43,078 bases of DNA from an uncultured bacterium (GCA_900551245.1 URVC01000037.1:1-43078), one strand, 5' to 3'; positions 1 to 8,262 are shown, counted from the first letter of the stretch. Notes: generated from the sequence alone by a model not told the origin. A program made the numbers and translations.

Positions 1-51
1 ACGATCATACAATTCTTTTGAATTGATTTTTCTTGCATCTCGAAGTTCCAT
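1..51 (-). CDS. Possible N-terminal fragment of a transposase-like protein, running off the left edge
   Basis: An ATG at 51 on the minus strand opens a frame of 17 codons to the window edge, reading MELRDARKINSKELYDR. The RDARK-(I/L)-x-x-K-x-L pattern resembles the N-terminus I remember for IS630-family transposases. No Shine-Dalgarno sequence precedes it, and the candidate promoter just upstream would make the message nearly leaderless. Alternative minus-strand ATGs lie at 37 and 8. A 17-residue resemblance is weak; it could equally be the start of an unrelated gene or no gene. Confidence 0.25.
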   Translation of the reverse strand, partial: MELRDARKINSKELYDR

Positions 52-57
52 ACTGGT

Positions 58-86
58 AATATAGTACGTTTGAATAGATTCTACAA
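58..86 (-). promoter_or_regulatory. Candidate sigma70 promoter reading off the left edge
   Basis: On the minus strand TTGTAG (81-86) and TATATT (58-63) are separated by 17 bp. It would serve the possible gene at 1-51. The surrounding 160 bp is very AT-rich, so a chance match is possible. Confidence 0.3.
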
Positions 87-280
87 GTATTTTTGTTTCT
101 TATCTATAAAAAGCAAGAGGAATTCAATTTTTTTTCTAAATAGTCGGAAAAGAAGCTGAAAGTTTCTTCATGCGCCCCACGTTTTCCCAAACGGGAACAC
201 CGTTTTCTACGACGCTAGAAATGTCGATCCGGCAGGCGGAGCTGCGTCAACGTATTCCGCCTGCTGCGGCAACGGCGATG
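87..280. other. Intergenic stretch downstream of the pseudopilin gene, no gene seen
   Basis: The first part (about 87-165) is strongly AT-rich. A 9-bp inverted repeat (232-240 with 256-264, arms GCAGGCGGA/TCCGCCTGC, 15-nt loop) lies just past the stop codon at 281 on the minus strand. It has no T-tract, so it is at best a weak terminator or RNA-stabilising hairpin. Confidence 0.4.
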
Positions 281-988
281 TCACAGTTTGTCGTATCCCT
301 TCTGAATGTCGGTTCCGATTCCATACTGAAAATATTCCGGATCATACTGGTTGTTTCCGCCGGAATTGAAGCGCAGCTTCCAGATCTCCACATGTCCATC
401 CAGCCAGGCGGCATTCACGTCGACAAACGGCTTAACCGGAGCGGTCGCCGCATTCAGCTTCACCTCGCTGCTGTCGTGAAAGGCGTGGCGGTCATGAAGC
501 AATACCAGCCGGGAGGGACTCGCAATTCGCCCGATCTTCACCCCGCGCCCGAAACGGGGATATTCCCGCAGCAGGATCTTTTTGAAGCGGTAACTGGAGC
601 CGTCGTTATCCTTGAAATCCTCGAACCGATCAGGACGGTTTGCCGTGGGGCTGGACGGTTCCACCTTGTCATCAGGGCAAAAGAGCAGTTTCACGGACTG
701 GTAATAGGGCCAGTAATAGGTCGGCCAGCCGGGCCCGGCCGCACATTTTACATATAGCGTATCAGCTACAGTCGTCTGCCCGGCAATCGGAGCCGGCAGA
801 AAGTCACTGAAATCTCCGGCATAAAGAACTGCGGCGTTCCCCAACTGTTTCAGATTACTGAAACAATTGTTCCGACGCGCGGCCTCCCGCGCCCGGTTGA
901 GCGCAGGCAGCAGCATTGCGGCAAGAATCGCGATGATAGCGATGACGATGAGAAGTTCGATAAGAGTAAATATTTGACGCTGTTTCAT
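281..988 (-). CDS. Pseudopilin-like protein with type II secretion/type IV pilin N-terminal motif
   Basis: A 235-residue protein. I start it at 988 (MKQRQ) because an AGGA-type ribosome site precedes that codon; the frame itself extends to 1030, inside the upstream gene. Residues 7-13 read FTLIELL and begin a long hydrophobic helix, the prepilin cleavage/methylation motif; mature Glu5 is present. The residue before the cut is Ile6, not the usual Gly. The segment after the helix (CFSNLKQLGNAA) and the late DGHV motif (about 197-200) match the large pseudopilin-like families of Planctomycetota and Lentisphaerota. Its start follows the glycosidase stop by 16 nt, so the two are probably co-transcribed. 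Role inferred: a cell-surface or secretion-associated partner of the hydrolase. Family call is solid, function is not. Confidence 0.85.
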   Translation of the reverse strand: MKQRQIFTLIELLIVIAIIAILAAMLLPALNRAREAARRNNCFSNLKQLGNAAVLYAGDFSDFLPAPIAGQTTVADTLYVKCAAGPGWPTYYWPYYQSVKLLFCPDDKVEPSSPTANRPDRFEDFKDNDGSSYRFKKILLREYPRFGRGVKIGRIASPSRLVLLHDRHAFHDSSEVKLNAATAPVKPFVDVNAAWLDGHVEIWKLRFNSGGNNQYDPEYFQYGIGTDIQKGYDKL

Positions 989-1004
989 CGGTTTCAATCC
1001 TGTA

Positions 1005-3674
1005 TCAGTCTCTGTAATCTGCGGCAGCATTGCCTTTGCGGTAAAGCTCTATCTCGACACGAACATTATCCAGCCAAACGGTTCCGACAGACTGCCCCAG
1101 ATAAAATTCCAGCGTAATCTGCCGGGTGTCGCGGTGAAAGCGGTCATATTTTCCGCTCCAGCTCTTAGCTGTCCAGTCAAAGGTTCCCTGATCCCAGTTG
1201 CCGCCGCCGTAGGAAACCCGCTTCATATCAGCATCCCGGAAGGCGAGAGTCAGCCCGCAGCCCGTGCCCAGAACGGACTCGCCTTTCTGATCATAACTGA
1301 TTTTGAAAATAATATATTCTCCGGCTGCCGGAACCGGAATCTCCTCCATCGGCAGTTTGAGCAGGATACCGTACCAACCAGTCTGAACCCCGCTGGAAAG
1401 CCTGATTGCAGCAGAACCGGAAGACTTGACAGCAAAATCACTTTCCACTTTAAAACTGTCGGACAGCTTCCCTTTTCCACTCATTTCGTCGACCACGATG
1501 CCCCAGCCGGGCAGTCTGCCGTTCTTCACCGCCGTTTCAAAACCGGCATTGGGAAGAGTGAGTTCACGTTTCAACACCAGTTTCGGTTCCGGATGTTTCA
1601 CTTCTCCGGGATTTTCCAGGAGTTCTCCTATCACGAACAGCGGTTCATTCTGCTTCATTGTAAGCTTGATCTGCCCGGAAACCGTCGGAAGTGTGCGCTC
1701 ATTCCCCATGATGTCAACCAGCTTCAATATCGACTCGGGAGAGCGCAGCACGACCTCAGACTCTTCCGTATCATTCAGCAGCAGAACATTGACTCTGCGC
1801 TTTCCATTCCGGCACAGATACCCCTGCAGCCATCCCCGCTCAGCATTGGCGGTAACATTGAGTTCCTTCTCCCACACCCCCGCGGCGGTAAGCCGGATCA
1901 GCGTTGCATACGCGACCAGTTCCGGCCGGATCGTGTAATCACTCTCCATCATCTCGGAAATCCACCCCTGCCGGACCCCAGGGATCTGACGCAGCAGGAA
2001 CTTGCAGAGCAACCCGGCCCCCTGATTCAACTGCCGGGTAAACTGGGAATATGTCAATTTGATCAATTCGCGCAACTGCTCATCAGTCGGTTCATAAATA
2101 TCCGTCTTGACCAATCCGCCGATCTCCGTCATCAGGATGGGAAGTTCGCGTTTGTAACGTTTCATCACCTGTTTCACTTCGCGCAGATCCGCATTGTAAT
2201 GCGTACAGAAAACATCCGCATATTGGACGGCGGGAGAGTTCCAGAACCGCTCCATCCACGGCTGGAAGGTGTGCCCCTTCGGCACGGCACCAGTCGTTCC
2301 CGGTCCGACCTTCGCCTCCGGATCCCCGGCATGAAGCGCCGAGCTGGTCATGATGAAATAATCGATGTAATCCTGCAGAACCGCCTGTTGATCTCCGGCA
2401 ACGGTATTTTTGAGCCGTCCCTGCCAGAAATAACAGGAATCCACCTCATTGCCGATCTCGTATGCGGCAATTTTCCCTTTATAACGCGCCGCCAGTTGCT
2501 GATAAAAATTGCGATGAAGCGGATAATACTCCTGCTTCGGCATGAAATTACCGCGGATTTTGAAATCCGTATCTCTGGCTTCCGACGCCCAGACCGGTGT
2601 ATGCCAGCCGGTGGTGGCAACCGGACGGATTCCATACCGGCGATAAAGCGCGACCTCCGCATCCGCCTCCCTCCAGTCGATCGGTTTATCCGGACCGGCT
2701 TGACAATTGATCCAGTTCAGGCGATGTGTGCGGACATAACGAATGCCGAGCCGATGCATGAATTTTGCATCCATCTCTTTCTCTTCAAAAGGATAGTGAT
2801 AATGAGTATTGACCATGGCACCATAGGGATTCCCCGGACTTTTCCGCACCTCCTCCGGGACTTCCGGGATGACGGCAAAGGTACGGCGGCGCTGAAACAC
2901 TCTTTTTCCGGAACCATCGAACTCTTCCAGCGTCGTCTCATAATATCCGTTGGCCGGTGGAGTGAGGCTCACCGTCTCTCCGGCAGAACCCTCTCCCCGT
3001 CGAATCTCAGCACCATAAAAATCACGGATCAGAAAACGAACCCGGTTTCTGGAATCCAGCAGATTCTCCACCTGAAACTTCACCGGTTCACCTGGTGCAT
3101 AGATCGCCAATTCCTGACTCCAGCTCAAATCCGCTCCTGCATCCCGGAGCCGGATATTACGAAATTCAGCACTCCCCTTCCCTGATGCATTAAAATAAAC
3201 CAGCACCTCCTGAACGCCCGCCGGCAATTCAAATGGAAGCCGCTGCTTCTGCGGTTCCGGAAGCGCTTTTTTCCAAACTCCACCGAGACTCTTCCACTCC
3301 TGCCGGCCCTGCGCGTTCTTTTTCCGGTAGGAAACAACGCCTCGGAACGAGTTCCCATGCGGAGAAGACACCTCATATTCCAGTACGTATCTTCCGGGTG
3401 ACGGCAGTGGAGTATTGCCATGGATGAGAAACACCTCGTAATTTCCATCCAGCGGATTCAGAATGAACGCTCCTGGTTCCGTCCGGACAAAAGGAGGAGC
3501 ATCCGCTGGTCGTGGAGGATTTCCAGGTTTCAACCGGGTATCACGCAGGTTCCACCCCTGAGGTACCCCTTTGTCATCCAGACGGAGAAACTTCGAATTT
3601 CGCAGATAATCTGCTGCGTGAAGTGACGACAGCAGAACGACAGCCACCATGACCTGACAGATGATTTTTTTCAT
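1005..3674 (-). CDS. Secreted clan GH-A (TIM-barrel) glycoside hydrolase, multidomain
   Basis: 889 residues with a clear signal peptide (about 1-20, ending LHA-A). Residues about 20-270 look like beta-sandwich or carbohydrate-binding modules. About 280-600 form the catalytic barrel: YEIGNEVD places the acid/base at Glu410 and ILMTEIGG the nucleophile at Glu517, both typical of clan GH-A (GH5/GH39-like). A further beta domain is followed by a C-terminal carbohydrate-binding-like module (about 700-875). I cannot assign the exact GH family or substrate. Its ATG overlaps the upstream regulator's TGA (ATGA, 3671-3674), and AGGAGG lies inside the regulator's end, indicating translational coupling. 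The regulator probably senses a product of this enzyme. Confidence 0.85.
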   Translation of the reverse strand: MKKIICQVMVAVVLLSSLHAADYLRNSKFLRLDDKGVPQGWNLRDTRLKPGNPPRPADAPPFVRTEPGAFILNPLDGNYEVFLIHGNTPLPSPGRYVLEYEVSSPHGNSFRGVVSYRKKNAQGRQEWKSLGGVWKKALPEPQKQRLPFELPAGVQEVLVYFNASGKGSAEFRNIRLRDAGADLSWSQELAIYAPGEPVKFQVENLLDSRNRVRFLIRDFYGAEIRRGEGSAGETVSLTPPANGYYETTLEEFDGSGKRVFQRRRTFAVIPEVPEEVRKSPGNPYGAMVNTHYHYPFEEKEMDAKFMHRLGIRYVRTHRLNWINCQAGPDKPIDWREADAEVALYRRYGIRPVATTGWHTPVWASEARDTDFKIRGNFMPKQEYYPLHRNFYQQLAARYKGKIAAYEIGNEVDSCYFWQGRLKNTVAGDQQAVLQDYIDYFIMTSSALHAGDPEAKVGPGTTGAVPKGHTFQPWMERFWNSPAVQYADVFCTHYNADLREVKQVMKRYKRELPILMTEIGGLVKTDIYEPTDEQLRELIKLTYSQFTRQLNQGAGLLCKFLLRQIPGVRQGWISEMMESDYTIRPELVAYATLIRLTAAGVWEKELNVTANAERGWLQGYLCRNGKRRVNVLLLNDTEESEVVLRSPESILKLVDIMGNERTLPTVSGQIKLTMKQNEPLFVIGELLENPGEVKHPEPKLVLKRELTLPNAGFETAVKNGRLPGWGIVVDEMSGKGKLSDSFKVESDFAVKSSGSAAIRLSSGVQTGWYGILLKLPMEEIPVPAAGEYIIFKISYDQKGESVLGTGCGLTLAFRDADMKRVSYGGGNWDQGTFDWTAKSWSGKYDRFHRDTRQITLEFYLGQSVGTVWLDNVRVEIELYRKGNAAADYRD

Positions 3675-4720
3675 TGCAACCTCCTGATGATAGAAGAACG
3701 TTCCAGAATAAACGGCATAATTTCCCGTTGAATCAAAGAGTTCCGGTCGCGATAAAGCTGTTCGGCGGCGTCGAGCACCTGACCGGCATAAGCGGCAAAA
3801 TCAAGAGAAACTGTCGTCAGAGACGGGGTGTAAAATGCGGATTGACATATCCCGTCAGAACCGATCAGCCCCACCTCTTCCGGAATCTGGATGTCATGAT
3901 GCTGAAGCGCCTTGATAATTCCGAGACAACTGGGATCGCTCAATGCATAAAGAGCGGTAAAATCCGGCTTTTTCCGAAGCAGGAAATGTTCCATCGCCTC
4001 ATAGCATTTTCCGGCAGGATCATCGCCGCTTCGAATTTCCGGGTCAATCACAGTCAGGCGGCAGGCGTGATGCTCCGCCCAGAAGAGAAAACCATCCAGC
4101 CGTTGCCGGGCTATTTCAAACTCCCGGCTTTCTGAAACAACAACTCCGATATTCCGATGCCCGTTGTCAAGCAGATATTTGGCAGCAAGCATACCGTTTT
4201 TCATCGGATCAGAACCGATGTAATTCAAACCAGTACCGCAGTAGGTCCGGCCAATCAGAAGCATCGGTGTAGGAGAATTTGCAATCCAGGTAAGATCTTC
4301 TGCGGAGAATGGCCGGTTCCCCAGCAAAATGACGGCATGATATTCCCGGATCGGCAGTTCATGAAAAATATTGTAGCCGGAGAGAGAGAAATAGATCCGC
4401 TCGATTTCGATCCTTCGCGTCTCCCCTTCCTGAATGAGTCGCTTTTCAAATTCTGAATATTGTGGTGCCGGCCAGGCAGGAGTCGCCAGAGCGAGCCGGA
4501 ACGGACCGCGCCGGACTCCGCCGGCTCGAAAGATTCCTTTCCCCGGCCGGCGAATAATCTGCCCATATTTTTCCAATTTGTCCAACGCCTGCACCACCAC
4601 CTGCTGACATACGGCATGACGATTCATCAGCTGCCGGACGGATGGAAGTTGTTCTCCGGGAGAAAACGTCTCCATTGTCTGCATCAGATTTTCATAAAGA
4701 ATATCTGCCTTGTTACGCAT
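3671..4720 (-). CDS. Transcriptional regulator, GntR-type DNA-binding domain with LacI/GalR-type sugar-binding domain
   Basis: 349 residues. Residues about 1-65 form a winged helix of GntR type (PGEQLPSVRQLM, then an RRPGKGIF wing). From about 70 to the end is a periplasmic-binding-protein fold typical of LacI/GalR regulators (YIGSDPMKNGMLAAKYLL, GHRNIGVV, PEEVGLIGSDG). Such proteins bind a sugar or sugar phosphate in the cytoplasm and control adjacent catabolic genes. It is the first gene of the operon and overlaps the glycosidase by 4 nt. A near-consensus promoter containing a perfect 10-bp palindrome lies upstream, fitting autoregulation. Confidence 0.88.
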   Translation of the reverse strand: MRNKADILYENLMQTMETFSPGEQLPSVRQLMNRHAVCQQVVVQALDKLEKYGQIIRRPGKGIFRAGGVRRGPFRLALATPAWPAPQYSEFEKRLIQEGETRRIEIERIYFSLSGYNIFHELPIREYHAVILLGNRPFSAEDLTWIANSPTPMLLIGRTYCGTGLNYIGSDPMKNGMLAAKYLLDNGHRNIGVVVSESREFEIARQRLDGFLFWAEHHACRLTVIDPEIRSGDDPAGKCYEAMEHFLLRKKPDFTALYALSDPSCLGIIKALQHHDIQIPEEVGLIGSDGICQSAFYTPSLTTVSLDFAAYAGQVLDAAEQLYRDRNSLIQREIMPFILERSSIIRRLQ

Positions 4721-4742
4721 ATGGCTCCTCGTTTTTCACCAT

Positions 4743-4772
4743 ATTATACTGTATCGATACGCATGATGTCAA
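4743..4772 (-). promoter_or_regulatory. Near-consensus sigma70 promoter with internal palindrome (candidate operator)
   Basis: Minus-strand TTGACA (4767-4772) and TATAAT (4743-4748), both perfect consensus hexamers, are separated by 18 bp. The spacer contains GTATCGATAC (4751-4760), a perfect 10-bp palindrome. A repressor there would block polymerase, so this is the natural candidate operator for the regulator starting at 4720. Confidence 0.8.
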
Positions 4773-4797
4773 TACCCCCCCCCTTCCAAAAATACAG

Positions 4798-4830
4798 AAA
4801 AAAACGGCGGGAAGGATATCCTTCCCGCCG
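4798..4830 (-). terminator. Rho-independent terminator of trpS
   Basis: A perfect 26-nt palindrome at 4805-4830 (outer arms CGGCGGGAAG/CTTCCCGCCG) is followed on the minus strand by seven T residues (4798-4804 read as A on the plus strand). It lies 30 bp past the trpS stop and before the next promoter, so it separates the two minus-strand operons. Confidence 0.85.
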
Positions 4831-4859
4831 GAGCTGGATTGAATTAGGAATTCTCCGCT

Positions 4860-5822
4860 TCAGCGAAGGCCGACGGCACGGCGCACTTTGTCCATGGTCC
4901 GGGTCGCCTCCGCACGCGCCTTCTCGGCCCCCGCGGCAAGAATCTGCCAGACGTAGCCGATGTCACTCTCCAGCTCGGCACGGCGCTTGCGCATCGGCTC
5001 AAAGTAGTTCCAGAGCTTCTCGAAAAGCGCCATCTTCGCATGACCGTAGCCGTAGCCGCCGGCGCGGTAGCGCTCCTTCATCTCCTCGAGCTCTTCCGGC
5101 GTCGCCACCAGTTTGTAGAGCGCCACCACGTTGCAGTGATCGGGATCCTTCGGCTCCTCCAGCCCCTTGCAGTCGGTCACGATGTTCATGATCGCCTTGC
5201 GGATCTCCTTCTCTTTGCCGAAGATCGGAATCGTGTTGTTGTAGCTCTTGGACATCTTCTGCCCGTCAATGCCCGGCACGATCGCCACTTCGTCCGGAAT
5301 CAGCTCATCCGGAATGGTGAAGATCTCCCCGTACTGGTTGTTGAACTTGATCGCAATGTCGCGGGTGATCTCCAGATGCTGCTTCTGATCCTTGCCGACC
5401 GGCACCAGATTGCTCTGGTAGATCAAAATGTCCGACGCCATCAGCACCGGGTAGGAGAAGAGCCCGTTGTTGGGGGCGAACCCCTTGGCGATCTTGTCTT
5501 TGTAGCTGTGCGCCCGCTCGAGCAGTCCGACCGGGGTGACGTTGTTCAGGATCCAGGTGAGTTCACACACCTCCGGCACATCCGACTGGCGGAACAGAAC
5601 CGTCTTCTTGGTATCGACTCCGCACGCGAGGTAGTTCAGCGCCAGCTCGAGCACGCGCGAACGGAGCGCATCCGGCGCCGGACCGGTCGTGAGCGAGTGA
5701 TAGTCGGCAATGAAGAGAAAGGTCTCCCCCTTGTCCTGAATGTTGCACACCTGACGCATCGCGCCGAAGTAGTTGCCGATGTGCGGCGTGCCCGAAGGTT
5801 GAATTCCAGTGAGAATTCTCAT
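4860..5822 (-). CDS. trpS: Tryptophan-tRNA ligase
   Basis: 320 residues, the usual length for bacterial TrpRS. It charges tRNA-Trp in the cytoplasm. The class I signatures are HIGN at 14-17 and KMSKS at 189-193. GIQPSGTPHIGNYFGA and the GIDGQ stretch before KMSKS are characteristic of TrpRS rather than TyrRS. It is the last gene of lpxK-galK-trpS, 18 nt after galK, and is followed by a strong terminator. Confidence 0.97.
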   Translation of the reverse strand: MRILTGIQPSGTPHIGNYFGAMRQVCNIQDKGETFLFIADYHSLTTGPAPDALRSRVLELALNYLACGVDTKKTVLFRQSDVPEVCELTWILNNVTPVGLLERAHSYKDKIAKGFAPNNGLFSYPVLMASDILIYQSNLVPVGKDQKQHLEITRDIAIKFNNQYGEIFTIPDELIPDEVAIVPGIDGQKMSKSYNNTIPIFGKEKEIRKAIMNIVTDCKGLEEPKDPDHCNVVALYKLVATPEELEEMKERYRAGGYGYGHAKMALFEKLWNYFEPMRKRRAELESDIGYVWQILAAGAEKARAEATRTMDKVRRAVGLR

Positions 5823-5840
5823 GATGAAACGGCTCCGTTT

Positions 5841-6995
5841 CTACAGTTTTTTCGAGGTGGCGCCATCGCCGATGGCGCAGATGATGTATTCCGCATCGAT
5901 GCCGGTCTTCTGCCGGAATCCGGCCTGCACTCTCCGGGCGTACTCCTCCGCCCCGGCGCTCTCCACCAGATGGATGGTGATGCCGCCGAAGCCGCCGCCG
6001 GAGAGGCGGGCGCCGAGACAGCCCGGCACCGATTTCGCCAGTTCGACGAGGTAATCCAGCTCCGGCGTGCTGTTTTCGAAGTTGACCCGGCTCGACTCAT
6101 GCGACTCGAACCAGAGACGGCCGAAGCCGCGAACGTCGTTCGCTTCGAGCAGCCGGACCGCCTCCAGCACGCGGGTGCATTCGCCGACCACGTGGAGCGC
6201 GCGGCGGAACTCCCGCTCGGTCAGCGCTTCGCGGGCGTCGGAAAGCTGTTCGAGCGAAACGTCGCGGAGCGTCTTGACATCCGGGTAGATCTGCGAGAGC
6301 TTCTCCGCGGCGCTTTCGCAATCCTGCCGGCGGACGTTGTACTCCGAATCGACGAGGTTATGCTTGACCATCGAGTTGATGACCACGATCGAATATCCCG
6401 CCGGGAGCGGCACGGTCCGGAGCACCTCCACCGACCGGAAGTCGGAGAGGATCATCGAATTCTTCTTCCCGAAGATCGAGCTGAACTGGTCGAGCAGTCC
6501 GCTCTTGAGCCCCATGTAGTTGTTCTCGACCCCCTGCCCCACCCGGGCCCATTCGGCCGGATCCAGCGAGATGGCGAACGCTTCGCGGAAGGCGAACCCC
6601 GCCGCGGTCTCCAGCGCGGCCGAGCTGGACATACCCGCCGAAAGCGGCACCGAACTCTCCATGCCCGCGTCGAATGCGCCGACCTGGATTCCACGCTTGC
6701 GCAGCTCGACGATCACTCCCTTGACGTAGTTGCTCCAGTCCTTCGGAATCGCCGTCGCAATGTCATCGAGATCGAACTCCCGGCTGCTTCCGTCGCGGAA
6801 GTCCTTGATCCGGCAAAGCTTTCCTTCGACCGGACGCAGAGCGAACCGGGTATCCTGCTCAACGGCGCAGGAGAGGACGAATCCCTGGTTGTAATCGGTG
6901 TGGTTGCCGAGGATTTCGAGCCGCCCGGGGGCGCGGGCGATCACGGTCGGGGCAGTGCCGTACAGCGCGGTGAAATCGCGGATCAATTTTTCCAT
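5841..6995 (-). CDS. galK: Galactokinase (GHMP kinase family)
   Basis: 384 residues. It phosphorylates alpha-D-galactose to galactose 1-phosphate, the first step of the Leloir pathway. The galactokinase signature is at 24-36 (GRLEILGNHTDYN; Asn replaces the more usual Glu before HTDYN). The ATP-binding loop is at about 117-130 (PLSAGMSSSAALET) and the third GHMP motif (RLSGGGFGG) is near the C-terminus. An AGGAG ribosome site precedes the ATG. It sits between lpxK and trpS, not with other Leloir genes, none of which are seen here. An alpha-galactosidase about 5 kb away could supply its substrate. Confidence 0.92.
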   Translation of the reverse strand: MEKLIRDFTALYGTAPTVIARAPGRLEILGNHTDYNQGFVLSCAVEQDTRFALRPVEGKLCRIKDFRDGSSREFDLDDIATAIPKDWSNYVKGVIVELRKRGIQVGAFDAGMESSVPLSAGMSSSAALETAAGFAFREAFAISLDPAEWARVGQGVENNYMGLKSGLLDQFSSIFGKKNSMILSDFRSVEVLRTVPLPAGYSIVVINSMVKHNLVDSEYNVRRQDCESAAEKLSQIYPDVKTLRDVSLEQLSDAREALTEREFRRALHVVGECTRVLEAVRLLEANDVRGFGRLWFESHESSRVNFENSTPELDYLVELAKSVPGCLGARLSGGGFGGITIHLVESAGAEEYARRVQAGFRQKTGIDAEYIICAIGDGATSKKL

Positions 6996-7019
6996 GATAA
7001 GAACTCCTTTTCGGTTATG

Positions 7020-8198
7020 TTACATGAAACAGATTCTGGAAATGCACTGGTCAAAACTTTCGCGCCCGCTCAGGATGTCGATCTGAATCCGGAGGTAGTA
7101 GAGCGGCACGTCGCAACGGTCCAGCTTCGGAATGCGGACCGCATCCTTCTCGGTGGTGACGATGAACTCCGCCCCCGCCGCCTTCGCCTGGTTGACGAAA
7201 TCGATGATCTCCTGCTGGGTGTAGCGGTGGTGGTCGGCGTAGTGGTCGCGCAGCACCAGTTCGGCGCCGAGCTCCTCGAGGAAGCGCTCGAACCCCGCCG
7301 GAACCGCGATCGCCGAGAGCGCCGCCACCTTCGCGCCGCGGAGCTTCTCCAGCGGCTCGGTCGCCCCGCCGGAGAAGAGCCGCACCAGGTACTTCGGCCG
7401 GTGACAGCACTCGATGATCTCGGCCCGCCGGGTGTGGCGGCGCAGAAAACGCTTCAGATGGTTCAGCCGGTGGCTTCCGTCGGATTTGGTGAGGAAGATG
7501 TAGTCCGCCCGCCGGATGTTCTTGATCGGTTCGCGCAGGATTCCGCGCGGCAGCACGTGGCCGTTGCCGAAGGGATCGGTGGAGTCCACCAGCACGATGT
7601 TGATGTGCGGCTTGAGCATGAGATACTGAAAGCCGTCGTCGAGAATGATGACGTCGGTCTGGTACTGATCCACGGCGTACAGCCCCGACTTGACCCGGTC
7701 CTTGTCGACCAGCACGGCGACGTCGCGCAGATTCGACGCGAGCATGTAGGGTTCATCGCCGGCGTAGTCGGATTCGAGCAGCAGATTGTGCCCGTCGGAG
7801 ACCACCTTGGGCGGCACCTCGATCTTCTGCGAGCGGAACATGTGCATGAGCTTGTAGCCGAGCGAGCGTTTGCGGCTGCGGTAGCCGCGGCTGAGAATCG
7901 CCACCTTGCGCCCCTGCGCGCTGAGCGTGCGCGCGAAGACCTCCACCACCGGCGTCTTGCCGGTGCCGCCGCAGGAGAGGTTGCCGATGCTGACCACGAG
8001 ACAGCCGAGCGCGTGGTTGCGGATCACCCGCTTGTCGTACATCCAGAGGCGGAACTGAACCGCCATCCGGTAAAAGCGCGACGCCACGAACAGCAGATCG
8101 ATCAACACCCGGTCGAACCAGCGGCGCCGGCGGCCGGCCATCAGATCGAGAAAATACTGCTCGATCTCCTCCGGCTTGAACGTGAAATGCGAATGCAT
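7020..8198 (-). CDS. lpxK: Tetraacyldisaccharide 4'-kinase (lipid A biosynthesis)
   Basis: The frame is open far upstream, but homology begins near the ATG at 8198 (MHSHFTF), giving 392 residues. GGGAGG sits just upstream of this start, although the spacing is short. LpxK phosphorylates the 4' position of the lipid A disaccharide at the inner membrane. The Walker A loop GGTGKTP is at 77-83, after SIGNLSCG, with a hydrophobic N-terminal helix around 31-45. DDGFQY matches the family. The gene shows that the organism makes lipid A. It heads the operon with galK 24 nt downstream. Confidence 0.93.
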   Translation of the reverse strand: MHSHFTFKPEEIEQYFLDLMAGRRRRWFDRVLIDLLFVASRFYRMAVQFRLWMYDKRVIRNHALGCLVVSIGNLSCGGTGKTPVVEVFARTLSAQGRKVAILSRGYRSRKRSLGYKLMHMFRSQKIEVPPKVVSDGHNLLLESDYAGDEPYMLASNLRDVAVLVDKDRVKSGLYAVDQYQTDVIILDDGFQYLMLKPHINIVLVDSTDPFGNGHVLPRGILREPIKNIRRADYIFLTKSDGSHRLNHLKRFLRRHTRRAEIIECCHRPKYLVRLFSGGATEPLEKLRGAKVAALSAIAVPAGFERFLEELGAELVLRDHYADHHRYTQQEIIDFVNQAKAAGAEFIVTTEKDAVRIPKLDRCDVPLYYLRIQIDILSGRESFDQCISRICFM

Positions 8199-8232
8199 AC
8201 GCCTCCCATGCGTAATATCCTGTAAAACATAT

Positions 8233-8261
8233 AAATTAATGCCGGTTTGCCGCCGGTGCAA
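8233..8261 (-). promoter_or_regulatory. Candidate promoter for lpxK-galK-trpS
   Basis: Minus-strand TTGCAC (8256-8261) and TAATTT (8233-8238) are 17 bp apart, about 35 bp before the lpxK start. It is back to back with the plus-strand promoter at 8263. Confidence 0.4.
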
Positions 8262-8262
8262 G

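Noticed and set aside
1134..3185. A 683-codon plus-strand frame opposite the GH-A hydrolase
   Set aside because: Antisense to a protein with signal peptide and both catalytic Glu residues; itself featureless.
5040..8225. A very long plus-strand open frame (over 1000 codons) opposite lpxK-galK-trpS
   Set aside because: It is antisense to three well-supported genes. Composition is typical of a mirror frame in GC-rich DNA (runs of Arg, His, Val, Glu) with no recognisable domain.
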